Assembly (NCBI RefSeq): GCF_900177295.1
Contig: NZ_FWZX01000003.1
Coordinates: 113,677-177,676 of the forward strand
Direction: 5' to 3'
Origin: Tistlia consotensis USBA 355
GTDB taxonomy: Bacteria; Pseudomonadota; Alphaproteobacteria; Kiloniellales; DSM-21159
DNA length: 64,000 nucleotides
Position numbers and translations under genes: made by a program. Shown piece after piece: positions 27,494-36,007 of the stretch. The notes under the pieces were generated by a model. It made no database searches. It was not told where the DNA came from and worked only from the letters and a program-made list of their open reading frames with translations. The stretch's first letter is position 1, and the number at the start of each line of letters is the position of its first letter.

Positions 27494-29131
27494 ATGCCGA
27501 AAGGCGCCGACCTGCTGATCGCCGCCCTCGAGAACGAGGGGGTGGAGCGGATCTTCGGCATCCCGGGGGAAGAGAACCTCGATGTCGTCGAGGCGCTGCG
27601 CAAATCGTCCATCGAGCTGGTCCTGACGCGGCACGAGCAGGCCGCCGCCTTCATGGCCGCCACCCACGGCAGGCTCACCGGCCGGCCCGGCGTCTGCCTC
27701 ACGACGCTGGGCCCGGGCGCTCTCAACCTCACGACCGGGGCCGCCTATGCGCAGCTCGGCGCCATGCCGATGATCATGATCACCGGCCAGAAGAGCATCC
27801 TGTCGTCCCGGCAGGCGCGCTTTCAGATCGTCGATGTGGTCGCGGTGATGAAGCCGCTCACCAAGCTGTCGCGCCAGATCGTGTCTCCCGCCACGGTGCC
27901 GACGATCGTGCGCGAGGCCTTCCGGGTCGCCGAGCAGGAGCGTCCGGGGCCCGTCCACCTGGAGCTGCCGGAAGACATCGCGGCCGCGGAGACGACCGAG
28001 ACCGGCACGATCCCGCCCCATCCGGTCGAGCTTCCGCTCGCGAGCGATGCGGCGCTCGATCGCGCGGCGGCGCTGATCGTGAACGCCCGGCGACCGCTGG
28101 TCATGCTGGGTGCCGCGGCGTCGCGACCGCGCTCGAGCTCCGATCTCGCCCGCTTCGTCGTCGAGTCCCGGATCCCCTATTTCACCACCCAGATGGGCAA
28201 GGGCACCGTGCCGGGCGGAACCGAGCTCTACATGGGCACGGCGGCACTGTCCGAGCGCGACTACGTCCACGAGGCGATCGAGCGGGCCGACCTGATCATC
28301 ACCATCGGCCACGACACGGTCGAGAAGCCGCCATTCATCATGGGCCCGCAAGGCCCCCAGGTCGTCCACATCGGCTACCAGCCGGCGAGCGTCGAGCAGG
28401 TGTACTTCCCGCAGGCGGAGGTCGTCGGCGATCTGGGCCCGTCGCTGCGGCTCCTCGCCGACCGCGTGGCGGGCAAGCTCCCGAACGCCCAGGCGCTGCT
28501 GCCGCTGCGCGAAGGGATCCTGCGCCGGATCGCGGCGCGCGCGACCGAGCCGCGCCTGACCCCGCAGCGGCTGGTGCACGACGTCCGGCAGGTCATGCCG
28601 CCGGACGGCATCCTCGCCCTCGACAATGGCATGTACAAGATCTGGTTCGCGCGGAACTACCGCACCCAGGTCGCCAACACGCTGCTGCTCGACAACGCCC
28701 TCGCGACCATGGGCGCAGGCCTGCCCTCCGCGATCGCGGCGGCCCTGCTCCATCCCGACCGCCGCGTCATGGCGGTCTGCGGCGACGGCGGCTTCATGAT
28801 GAACAGCCAGGAGCTGGAAACGGCCGTCCGGCTCGAGCTCGACCTGGTCGTGCTGGTCATCGAGGACCGGGCCTTCGGCATGATCCGCTGGAAGCAGGCG
28901 GTCGACGGCTTCGCCGACTTCGGCATGACCTTCGACAACCCGGACTTCGTGAAATACGCCGAGGCCTACGGCGCCTCGGGAACGCGGGTGAATCGGATCG
29001 AGGAGCTGCAGCCGGCGCTCGAGGCGGCGTTCGCCGGCGGCGGCGTCCATCTCGTCGTCGTGCCGATCGACTATTCGGAGAACAAGCGGGTCCTGGTCGA
29101 CGAGCTGCAGCAGCGGCTGCCGGTGACCTAG
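27494..29131 (+). CDS. Acetolactate synthase-like ThDP enzyme (large subunit)
   Basis: Start ATG 27494; 545 residues. N-terminal ThDP domain with catalytic Glu48 (TRHEQAAAFMA), central FAD-like domain, and C-terminal ThDP/Mg motif starting GDGGFMMNSQEL at about 430. The segment FGMIRWKQAV after it is typical of AlsS/IlvB-type proteins. It condenses two pyruvates to acetolactate in canonical members. No small regulatory subunit gene follows, which fits a catabolic (AlsS-like) or orphan ThDP enzyme better than the biosynthetic IlvBN. It lies 131 bases after the FAD oxidoreductase on the same strand, so co-transcription is plausible. Confidence 0.85.
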   Translation: MPKGADLLIAALENEGVERIFGIPGEENLDVVEALRKSSIELVLTRHEQAAAFMAATHGRLTGRPGVCLTTLGPGALNLTTGAAYAQLGAMPMIMITGQKSILSSRQARFQIVDVVAVMKPLTKLSRQIVSPATVPTIVREAFRVAEQERPGPVHLELPEDIAAAETTETGTIPPHPVELPLASDAALDRAAALIVNARRPLVMLGAAASRPRSSSDLARFVVESRIPYFTTQMGKGTVPGGTELYMGTAALSERDYVHEAIERADLIITIGHDTVEKPPFIMGPQGPQVVHIGYQPASVEQVYFPQAEVVGDLGPSLRLLADRVAGKLPNAQALLPLREGILRRIAARATEPRLTPQRLVHDVRQVMPPDGILALDNGMYKIWFARNYRTQVANTLLLDNALATMGAGLPSAIAAALLHPDRRVMAVCGDGGFMMNSQELETAVRLELDLVVLVIEDRAFGMIRWKQAVDGFADFGMTFDNPDFVKYAEAYGASGTRVNRIEELQPALEAAFAGGGVHLVVVPIDYSENKRVLVDELQQRLPVT

Positions 29132-29147
29132 CGGCTCGCCGCGGCCT

Positions 29148-29708
29148 CTACGATTCGGCGTGAGAGCCCGTCCGGTGCAACGCTCGCTGGAGCTCGCGAT
29201 AGGCGCAGACCAGCTGGTCCAGGCTGAACGCCCTGTTCCGCCCGCTGGGATTGGGCAGCACCCACGGCCTGGCGCCGCCGAAGGTCGCGGCTTGCGGTCC
29301 CCAGGCGAGGTCCCGCCGATCGACCAGGGCGGCATAGGCAGCCTTGCCGAGAAAGGCGACGAAGCGCGGCGCCGCCCGGGCGATCTTTCCTTCGAACCGC
29401 TCGGCGGCATCGGCGAAGTCCCGGGCCGACAGTTCATCCGCCCGCGCCGTCGCCCGCCCGACCACCGCCGTCAGCCCGCATCCGTATTGCAGGATCGTGC
29501 GGTCGTTCTCGGGACGGATCTCCTCCGGCGTGAAGCCTGCCAGGTGGACGGCGCGCCAGAAGCGGTTGGTCCTCGCGACGAAGTGATGGCCCGCGGCGGC
29601 GGCCGACAGCGCGGGATTGATGCCGCAGAAGACGACCGCGAGGCCTGGGGCAAGGATGTCCGGCAGCGGCGCCGCCACGACCTGCCGCTCCGGACCGCCT
29701 ACGGTCAT
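29148..29708 (-). CDS. mug: G/U mismatch-specific DNA glycosylase
   Basis: 186 residues. Uracil-DNA-glycosylase superfamily signatures of the Mug/TDG branch: GINPALSAAAAGHHF (GINP 29-32, GHHF 40-43), NRFWRAVHLAGF (from 48), and the C-terminal NPSGRNR loop (from 153) that inserts into the minor groove. It excises uracil or ethenocytosine opposite guanine in base-excision repair. Its ATG overlaps the stop of tetR (ATGA), so it is co-transcribed with that regulator, an unusual pairing. Confidence 0.92.
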   Translation of the reverse strand: MTVGGPERQVVAAPLPDILAPGLAVVFCGINPALSAAAAGHHFVARTNRFWRAVHLAGFTPEEIRPENDRTILQYGCGLTAVVGRATARADELSARDFADAAERFEGKIARAAPRFVAFLGKAAYAALVDRRDLAWGPQAATFGGARPWVLPNPSGRNRAFSLDQLVCAYRELQRALHRTGSHAES

Positions 29709-30346
29709 TCCGCTGCCCCGCGCGATCCGCAGATCGCGCCGACGGCCTTGCCCGCGAGCTTGCGGAGGCTGGCCCGCGACGCGCCGGCGCGGGCGCGGAC
29801 CGCGATGGTCTGCAGCGTCGCGATGGCGAGTACGGCGAGCGCGGCGGGATCGGCGTCGCCTCCCAGCTCGCCATGCTCCTGCGCCGCGCGGAAGCAGGCT
29901 TCGAAATCGCGGTCCAGCGTCCGCAGCCCGGCCGCGAGGCTGTCACGGACGTCGCGGTCGCCGAGGGCCTCCGTGACCGCCGTGCCGATCACGAAGCAGC
30001 CGCGCGGGCTGCCGTCGCCCGAGAAGTAGATCGTCAGCGCATCCTCGTAGACACGCATCAGCCTGTCCCGCAGCGGCCGGTCCTCGGCGAGCCTCCCGCG
30101 CATCGCCGCGAGCGTGCTCTGCCAGTACTGCTCGAGCGCCGCGAGATAGAGCGCGTGCTTGTCGCCGAAGGCCGCATAGAGGCTCGGCTTGTTCATGCCG
30201 GTCGCGGCGCAGATCTCGGCGAGCGGAGTGCCGGCATAGCCGGCACTCCAGAAGGCCTCCGTGACACGACCGAGCGCCGTGCGCGGGTCGTAGGCCGGAG
30301 GCCGTCCACGGCGCCTCGGCTCCGCGTCCTGCTTTTTCTGTACCAT
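29705..30346 (-). CDS. TetR-family transcriptional repressor
   Basis: 213 residues. The N-terminal HTH (about 20-65: ALGRVTEAFWSAGYAGTPLA, then AATGMNKPSLYAAFGDKHALYLAAL) is typical, and the C-terminal ligand domain includes the PRGCFVIGTAVTEAL segment common in TetR proteins of the AcrR/YxaF type. It is divergent from the hlyD/MFS exporter genes. Two near-identical TACC-N4-GGTA sites lie over its own start codon and 49 bases further into the shared promoter region, so it probably represses itself and the exporter until an inducer binds (inference from layout). Confidence 0.9.
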   Translation of the reverse strand: MVQKKQDAEPRRRGRPPAYDPRTALGRVTEAFWSAGYAGTPLAEICAATGMNKPSLYAAFGDKHALYLAALEQYWQSTLAAMRGRLAEDRPLRDRLMRVYEDALTIYFSGDGSPRGCFVIGTAVTEALGDRDVRDSLAAGLRTLDRDFEACFRAAQEHGELGGDADPAALAVLAIATLQTIAVRARAGASRASLRKLAGKAVGAICGSRGAAE

Positions 30347-30354
30347 CCGGTAAA
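30339..30354. promoter_or_regulatory. Putative TetR operator 1 (over the tetR start codon)
   Basis: TGTACCATCCGGTAAA, with inverted half-sites TACC and GGTA, covers the ATG of tetR. It matches operator 2 at 13 of 16 positions. Binding here would block autologous translation initiation/transcription. Confidence 0.6.
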
Positions 30355-30387
30355 AATTCCTTGCGCTACGTTCCTGCGGTCAATATT

Positions 30388-30403
30388 TGTACCACACGGT
30401 AAG
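30388..30403. promoter_or_regulatory. Putative TetR operator 2
   Basis: TGTACCACACGGTAAG, 49 bases from operator 1, in the middle of the divergent tetR-hlyD promoter region and next to an A+T-rich patch. It lies 27 bases before motif copy D. Confidence 0.6.
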
Positions 30404-30429
30404 AAAATCAAGGCCGCCGGCGCCAAGGC

Positions 30430-30448
30430 CGACACCTTGGTCCAATGG
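30430..30448 (+). promoter_or_regulatory. Shared promoter motif, copy D (upstream of hlyD)
   Basis: CGACACCTTGGTCCAATGG, oriented toward the exporter operon, 132 bases before the chosen hlyD start. It is in the same region as the two TetR operators, so the exporter may have two independent inputs. Confidence 0.7.
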
Positions 30449-30580
30449 CCCCGGTAGCCCGGGCGCACCACCTCGGTGGCCATGCGCTTGCGGCGCCCGG
30501 GCGGGGATCCCAGCGATCCGGGGAGGGCACCGCCGCTTGCGGATGCCCGGACCGCTCCAGCTGATGTGGAACGTCACGCG

Positions 30581-31708
30581 ATGGACATGCACGTCGAAGG
30601 TGCAGCGCTCGAAGCCGGGTCCCGGCGCCGCACCGCCAGGCCCCGCAGGCCCCTGAGGCAGCGCGCGCGCCGGCCGCTGATCGCCGCCTTCCCGATCGTG
30701 CTGGCCGTCGCAGGCGGCGCGAGGTACCTGGCGGACGAGCCCTACGTCACGACCGACGACGCCTTCGTGCGTGCCGCGATGTACTCGATCAACGCACGGG
30801 TCGCCGGCCAGGTGGTCGAGATCGCGGTGGTCGACAACCAGCAGGTCCAGAAGGGCCAGCTGCTGTTCCGGCTCGATCCGGAGCCCTATCGGATCGCCGT
30901 CGAGCAGGCCGAGGCGGACCTGGACAGGACGTGCCTCGAGATCGACGCCCTCAAGACGAAATACCTGCAGCAGCTGGCCGAACTGCGGGCGGCGAAGCAT
31001 GCGGCGGCCTTCGACGAGCACGAGTACCGGCGCAAGAAGGCGCTGATCGCCTCCGGATTCACCTCGAGGGCGGTGCTCGAGCGCGCCGAGACCGACGTCA
31101 AGGTCGCCAACCAGAACAGCGCAGCGATCGAACAGCAGATCGCGAGCACCGTCGCCGCCCTGAGCGGCGATCCGAACATCGAGCCCGCGCGTCACCCCAC
31201 GGTGCGTGCGGCCAGGGCACGGCTCGACCGGGCGAAGCTGGATCTCTCCTACGCCGAAGTGCGGGCGCCGGAGGACGGCACCGTCACCAGGGTGGACGAT
31301 CTGCAGGTCGGCGACTACGTCAGCCCGGGCGCCGCCGTCTTCTCGCTGCTGTCGAGCCGGCAGGTCTGGATAGAGGCGAATTTCCGGGAGACCGGCCTGG
31401 CTCACATGCGGCTCGGCCAGCCGGCGACGATCGACGTCGACGCCTACCCGGACGTCACCTTCAAAGCGCACGTTTCAAGCATGAGCCCGGGCACGGGCTC
31501 GGACTTCGCGATCCTGCCGCCGGAGAACGCGACCGGCAACTGGGTCAAGGTCGTCCAGCGCCTGACCGTCCGGCTCGAGCTCGACGAAATGGATCCGAAG
31601 CGCCCCCTGTTCTCAGGCATCAGCGTCACGGCGCGGGTCGATACCGGCTACCACCGCTCCTGGCGCCGCCTGCTCGCCGCCGTGCTGCCGGCGGGAGTCG
31701 TCGAGTGA
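30581..31708 (+). CDS. HlyD/EmrA-family periplasmic adaptor (membrane-fusion protein)
   Basis: Start ATG 30581 chosen (upstream in-frame GTG/ATG at 30476/30482 are possible); 375 residues. A basic N-terminus precedes one inner-membrane span at about 32-50. Next come VTTDDAFVRA and the first lipoyl half VAGQVVEIAVVDNQQVQKGQ, a coiled-coil hairpin (about 105-205), the second lipoyl half and the beta-barrel region VWIEANFRETGLAHMRLGQP. It links the DHA2 pump encoded next (GTGA overlap) to an outer-membrane channel, which is not encoded nearby. Expression is probably controlled by the divergent TetR repressor and motif copy D. Confidence 0.9.
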   Translation: MDMHVEGAALEAGSRRRTARPRRPLRQRARRPLIAAFPIVLAVAGGARYLADEPYVTTDDAFVRAAMYSINARVAGQVVEIAVVDNQQVQKGQLLFRLDPEPYRIAVEQAEADLDRTCLEIDALKTKYLQQLAELRAAKHAAAFDEHEYRRKKALIASGFTSRAVLERAETDVKVANQNSAAIEQQIASTVAALSGDPNIEPARHPTVRAARARLDRAKLDLSYAEVRAPEDGTVTRVDDLQVGDYVSPGAAVFSLLSSRQVWIEANFRETGLAHMRLGQPATIDVDAYPDVTFKAHVSSMSPGTGSDFAILPPENATGNWVKVVQRLTVRLELDEMDPKRPLFSGISVTARVDTGYHRSWRRLLAAVLPAGVVE

Positions 31709-33201
31709 GCGCCGCCCGGCCGGAGGGCGCCGCCGGCGGCCATCGCGCGCTGACGGTCGCGGCCTTGCTGGCGACCTACATGCAGGCGGTCAACATTTCC
31801 CTGCCGAACGCGGCCTTACCGTACATGCAGGGCTCGCTCTCGATGGCTGACGACGAGGTCGGCTGTATCTTCTCCTCGTACATCGCGGCGGGGGTCGCCG
31901 TCCTGCCGATGACGCCCTGGCTCGCACAACGTTTCGGCAGAAAGGCAGTCTACCAGGTCTCGCTCGCCGTCTTCGCCCTCGGCCTGGTGCTGGACGTCCG
32001 TGCGACGACGAGCATCGAGTTCGTGCTCGCCCGGATCGTCCAGGGGCTCGCGGGCGGCACCATCGCTCCCCTGTCCCTGGCGATCCTGCTCGACGTGCTG
32101 CCGCCGGTGCGCCATCCGCGGGTCAACCTGACGTGGACGGTGCTCCTGCTGCTCGGCATCTGCACCGGCCCGGCGATCGGCGGCTGGCTCAGCGAATACT
32201 ACGGCTGGCCGTCGATCTTCCACGTCAGCCTGCCGGTGACGGCGTTCGTGCTCCTGGTGGTGGCCCTGTCGCTTCCCGAGAAGAGGCCGGCGCAGACCTT
32301 GCCGTTCGATTTCTTCGGCCTGGGTACCGCTTCGCTCGGCATCACGGGGCTGCAGATGCTGCTCGACCGCGGCGAGCGCCTCGAATGGTTCGCCTCGCCG
32401 GAAATCTGGGCGGAGGCCCTCGCCGCGGCGCTGGGCTTCTATTTCTTCGCCGTGCACGTCCTGACGGCGGAGACGCATTTCGTCGACAAGGCGCTGCTCA
32501 GGGATCGCAACTTCGTCCTCTCGACGATCATGTACTTCGCCCTCGGCTTCGTCCTGCTGCCGACCCTGGCCCTGACCTCGCCGATGCTGGAGGAACTGCT
32601 CCGCTATCCGGTCGACACCGCCGGCTACATGACGATACCGCGCGGCATCGCGCTCGTCGGGGCGCTGGTGCTGATGAGCTTCCTGCCGGCCCGACTCGAC
32701 AACCGGCCGTTCGTGGCCGGCGGAACGGCTCTCGTGGTCTATGCCAATTGGCGGATGCTCGGCTATTCGCCGACGATGGACTGGTGGCCGGTGGCGGCGG
32801 CAGGGCTCGTCCAGGGCGCGGGCCTGGGCATCATGATGCCCGCGCTCGCCAGGACGGCGTTCGTGACGCTCCACCCGAGGTTCCGTCCCGAAGGCGTCGC
32901 GGTCTTCAACCTGGCGCGCCTCTACGGCAGCACGATCGGCATCGCCGTCGTCCAGATCTTCTTCTACGACAACACCCAGGCCGTGCATCTGGCGCTCGCC
33001 AGGCACCTGACGCCGCATCGCGCCGGCCTCCAGGGTGCCGCTTCCCTGTCGAAGCAGGCCCTGGCCGGGCTCAACGAGCTGGTCACCGGCCAGGCGGCGG
33101 TCATCGCGGTCATCGACCAGTTCAAGATCCTGATGATCGTCATGCTGGTCGCGAGCCCGCTCGTCCTGTTCCTCCGCAGACAGCCTCCCCCGACGAGATA
33201 G
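31705..33201 (+). CDS. DHA2-family MFS drug-efflux transporter (EmrB-like)
   Basis: Start GTG 31705 overlapping the hlyD stop; 498 residues with about 14 hydrophobic spans. MFS motif A-like WLAQRFGRKAVYQ, motif C-like LLLGICTGPAIGGWLSEYYGW and the LPNAALPYMQGSL segment are characteristic of H+-coupled DHA2 antiporters. With the adaptor it would pump hydrophobic compounds from the cytoplasm or inner membrane outward. The substrate is unknown. Confidence 0.9.
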   Translation: MSAARPEGAAGGHRALTVAALLATYMQAVNISLPNAALPYMQGSLSMADDEVGCIFSSYIAAGVAVLPMTPWLAQRFGRKAVYQVSLAVFALGLVLDVRATTSIEFVLARIVQGLAGGTIAPLSLAILLDVLPPVRHPRVNLTWTVLLLLGICTGPAIGGWLSEYYGWPSIFHVSLPVTAFVLLVVALSLPEKRPAQTLPFDFFGLGTASLGITGLQMLLDRGERLEWFASPEIWAEALAAALGFYFFAVHVLTAETHFVDKALLRDRNFVLSTIMYFALGFVLLPTLALTSPMLEELLRYPVDTAGYMTIPRGIALVGALVLMSFLPARLDNRPFVAGGTALVVYANWRMLGYSPTMDWWPVAAAGLVQGAGLGIMMPALARTAFVTLHPRFRPEGVAVFNLARLYGSTIGIAVVQIFFYDNTQAVHLALARHLTPHRAGLQGAASLSKQALAGLNELVTGQAAVIAVIDQFKILMIVMLVASPLVLFLRRQPPPTR

Positions 33202-33250
33202 GCCCGGCTCCGATGGTCTTGCGGCGCAACCCGGGCAAAGGACAGAGGAC

Positions 33251-34198
33251 ATGACAACCGAGGACACGCTTCGCGATACGAGGATTCCTCTCAGCGACGG
33301 ATCCGGCGCGCTTCCGGCCGTCGGATTCGGCACGCTGATTCCCGACCCCGTCGCGACCGGGCTGGCCACGAAAGCTGCGTTGCAGGTGGGATTTCGCCAT
33401 CTCGACTGTGCGGAGCGCTACGGCAACGAGGACGCGGTCGGCAATGCCATGCAGGAGGTCTTCGGGCACGGCGCGATCCGCCGGCAGGACCTCTTCGTCA
33501 CCACGAAGCTGTGGAACACCAATCATCGGCCGGAGCGCATCGCGCCCGCCTTCGAGGCGAGCCTGCGCAGGCTGCGGCTGGACTACATCGACTGCTATCT
33601 GATTCACACGCCCTTTGCCTTCCAACCCGGCGACGAGTTCCATCCGACGGACGGACAAGGGCGGGTGATCTACGATTCCGGCGTGACCCTGCTGGAGACC
33701 TGGCAGGGCCTCGAGCGCCTCGTGGACGAGGGGCGATGCAGGGCGATCGGCCTGTCGGACATCACGCTGGAGAAGCTGCGCGAGATCGTTGCGGTTGCGC
33801 GAATCAAGCCGGCCGTGGTGCAGGTCGAGTCCCATCCCTATCTCCCCGAATGGGACCTGCTCGACTACTGTCGGGCGCACGGCATTGTGCTGCAGGCCTT
33901 TGCCCCTTTGGGGCACGCCATGGAGCCGAAGGTCATCGACGACCCGGTGATCACGGCGATCGCGCGGCGTGTCGGCAGGACCCCGGCCCAGGTCGCCCTG
34001 GCCTGGGCCGTGCAGCGCGGCACCGCCTTTCTGACGACGTCGACGTCACCTCGCCATATCCGGGAGAACTTCGAGATAGCGGCACTGCCGGAGGACGCCC
34101 TCAGGGAGATCCGGGACGGCGTCACGACGCGCAATCGCTTCAACGCCGTCGTCGAGACCGGCGTGCCCGGGTTCATCCCCCGGGCAGGGTCAAACTGA
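33251..34198 (+). CDS. Aldo/keto reductase
   Basis: 315 residues, normal for the family, with RBS AAAGGACAGAGGAC just upstream. Catalytic tetrad visible as Asp52 and Tyr57 (LDCAERYGNE), Lys86 (VTTKLWN) and His119 (CYLIHTPF). The NADPH-binding region near the C-terminus is replaced by a short segment (TAFLTTSTSPRHIRENFEI), typical of AKRs. It reduces aldehydes or ketones with NADPH. It lies 49 bases after the exporter on the same strand, and may detoxify carbonyl compounds expelled or sensed by the same system (inference). Confidence 0.9.
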   Translation: MTTEDTLRDTRIPLSDGSGALPAVGFGTLIPDPVATGLATKAALQVGFRHLDCAERYGNEDAVGNAMQEVFGHGAIRRQDLFVTTKLWNTNHRPERIAPAFEASLRRLRLDYIDCYLIHTPFAFQPGDEFHPTDGQGRVIYDSGVTLLETWQGLERLVDEGRCRAIGLSDITLEKLREIVAVARIKPAVVQVESHPYLPEWDLLDYCRAHGIVLQAFAPLGHAMEPKVIDDPVITAIARRVGRTPAQVALAWAVQRGTAFLTTSTSPRHIRENFEIAALPEDALREIRDGVTTRNRFNAVVETGVPGFIPRAGSN

Positions 34199-34245
34199 CC
34201 GGAGGAGCTGCGCGACGGTCTGGAGGGGCGATGTCCGATCAGCCT

Positions 34246-36006
34246 TCACAGGTCGATGACGACGTCGCTCACCGGTCGTGCGCAGCAGATGAGGAGGTTG
34301 CCGCCGGCAGGCCGCTCGAGCGGCTCGGGCTCATGGACGACCTGCCCCGAAACCAGGCCGCACTCGCAGCTGTGGCAGACCCCCGCCCGGCACGACCAGC
34401 GCACCGGGACATCGCAGGCCTCGGCCAGCTCCAACAGGGACCCGTAGGCGGACGCCTTCCAATGCGCGGCGACGCCGCTGCGCGCGAACGAGACGAGCGG
34501 GCCGGTGTCGGCGTCGTCCTCGGGGCGGTGCGGAGCGCGTGCCGCCCTGCCGACGACGCCGGGCGTCTTCGACGGCGTGCCGCTGAACAGCTCGACGTTG
34601 ATGCGCTCCGGCGCCGTGCCCCGGGCCGCGAGCGCCTCTTTCATGTCCGCCATGAACCCGGGCGGTCCGCAGAGGTAGACGTCGGCCTCTCGCGGCACGC
34701 CGAGCTTCTCCAGGGCCGCTCGCGAGAGGCGGCCGGCGGCGTCGAAGTCCACGCCTGGTTCGTCGTCCGGGCCCGGCCGGCTGTAGCAGACGTAGCTGCG
34801 CGCGTTCCGGAGCGTGGAGAGCAGGCGACGGACCTCGGCGGCAAAGGGATGATGCCGGCGGTCGCGGGCGGCGTGCAGCCAGAAGACCTGCCGAGCCGAG
34901 GCATCGGCCGCCAGCGCATGCAGCATGGCCAGAACGGGCGTCGCCCCTATGCCCGCGCTCAGCAGGACGACCGGCCGATTTCCGCCTTGAAGAACGAAGC
35001 TTCCGCGCGGGGCACTGACATCGAGCACGGCGCCCGGGCGGACATGCTCCCGCAGGTAGGTCCCCGCCGCCCCGTTCGGCTCGAGCTTCACGCTGATCCG
35101 ATATCGCTCGGCCGACGCAGGGCCCGAGAGCGAATAGCTGCGGAAGAACGCCGCGCCGACCGCGGAGCGCTGGAGACGCAAGATCACGAATTGGCCGGGC
35201 AGAGGCCTCGGCAGCGGTCCGCCGTCCGCCATCTGCATCGTCAGCGAGATGACGTCAGCGGATTCCTCGTCGATCGCCATGACGAGATGCGGCCGGAACC
35301 CGGGTGCAACCGGATGCATGGCGGCCGCCGGCGCAAGCCCCGCATTGCCGCGTCCTGCAGCCGGCTGGCTCTTCACCAGCGCCTCGAACGACGCGCGCCA
35401 TCCGGGCGAAAGCGCGTCGACCCGCAAGGCCCGTTCCAGGCGATCGCGCGGATGCTCGGGTGAATAGAGGAGCGCGTTGATCTCCGCGACCGTCATTCGC
35501 TCCCGGGCCTCGCCGACCAGCACGATCTCGTCGCCGGCGCCGACCTCGCCCTCCTGCACCACGCGGAAGTAGAAGCCGGTGCGCCCGCTGGATGTCAGCA
35601 ATGCCGGCATCCGGGGCTCGTTCATCCGAATGCCGACGCGATAACAAGTTACGCGCGGTTGAGTGACCTCGAACAGCGCGCTTCCGATCCGGTAGCGATC
35701 GCCGATGCAAACAGCATCGTCGGGCAGCCCTTCGACCGTGAAGTTCTCGCAGAACTGGCCGGGGACGAAGTCGGCCCTCTGCAACTGTTTCTGCCAATGG
35801 CGATAGGAGTCGATCTGGTAGACGAAGACGGCGCGATGTTCGCCACCGTGTCCGGCCATGTCGCCCTGCCCGTCTCCTTCGAGATTCAGCCGGCAGACCC
35901 GACAGCGGCCAGGCACGGGACGCTTCCAGATCCCGGTGCGTACCGTGCGACCCTTCCACTCGATGTCGCGCGGAAGTCCGACGTTTACCGACAACAGTCG
36001 AGCCAT
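34246..36006 (-). CDS. MOSC domain-ferredoxin reductase-[2Fe-2S] fusion protein
   Basis: 586 residues with three modules. Residues ~1-190 are a MOSC domain (GGEHRAVFVY; molybdenum-cofactor/sulfur-carrier cysteine Cys121 in QPRVTCYRVG). Residues ~235-450 are an FAD/NAD(P)H oxidoreductase (FRSYSLSGP for FAD; VVLLSAGIGATPVLAML and VYLCGPPGFM for NAD). The C-terminus is a plant-type [2Fe-2S] domain with ligands C539, C544, C547 and C574/575 (WSCRAGVCHSCECG ... LLICCARP). Such proteins resemble single-chain versions of YcbX/YiiM-type reductases that detoxify N-hydroxylated compounds using molybdenum cofactor. It starts one base after the FixJ-like regulator ends, so both form an operon. Confidence 0.88.
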   Translation of the reverse strand: MARLLSVNVGLPRDIEWKGRTVRTGIWKRPVPGRCRVCRLNLEGDGQGDMAGHGGEHRAVFVYQIDSYRHWQKQLQRADFVPGQFCENFTVEGLPDDAVCIGDRYRIGSALFEVTQPRVTCYRVGIRMNEPRMPALLTSSGRTGFYFRVVQEGEVGAGDEIVLVGEARERMTVAEINALLYSPEHPRDRLERALRVDALSPGWRASFEALVKSQPAAGRGNAGLAPAAAMHPVAPGFRPHLVMAIDEESADVISLTMQMADGGPLPRPLPGQFVILRLQRSAVGAAFFRSYSLSGPASAERYRISVKLEPNGAAGTYLREHVRPGAVLDVSAPRGSFVLQGGNRPVVLLSAGIGATPVLAMLHALAADASARQVFWLHAARDRRHHPFAAEVRRLLSTLRNARSYVCYSRPGPDDEPGVDFDAAGRLSRAALEKLGVPREADVYLCGPPGFMADMKEALAARGTAPERINVELFSGTPSKTPGVVGRAARAPHRPEDDADTGPLVSFARSGVAAHWKASAYGSLLELAEACDVPVRWSCRAGVCHSCECGLVSGQVVHEPEPLERPAGGNLLICCARPVSDVVIDL

Positions 36007-36007
36007 G

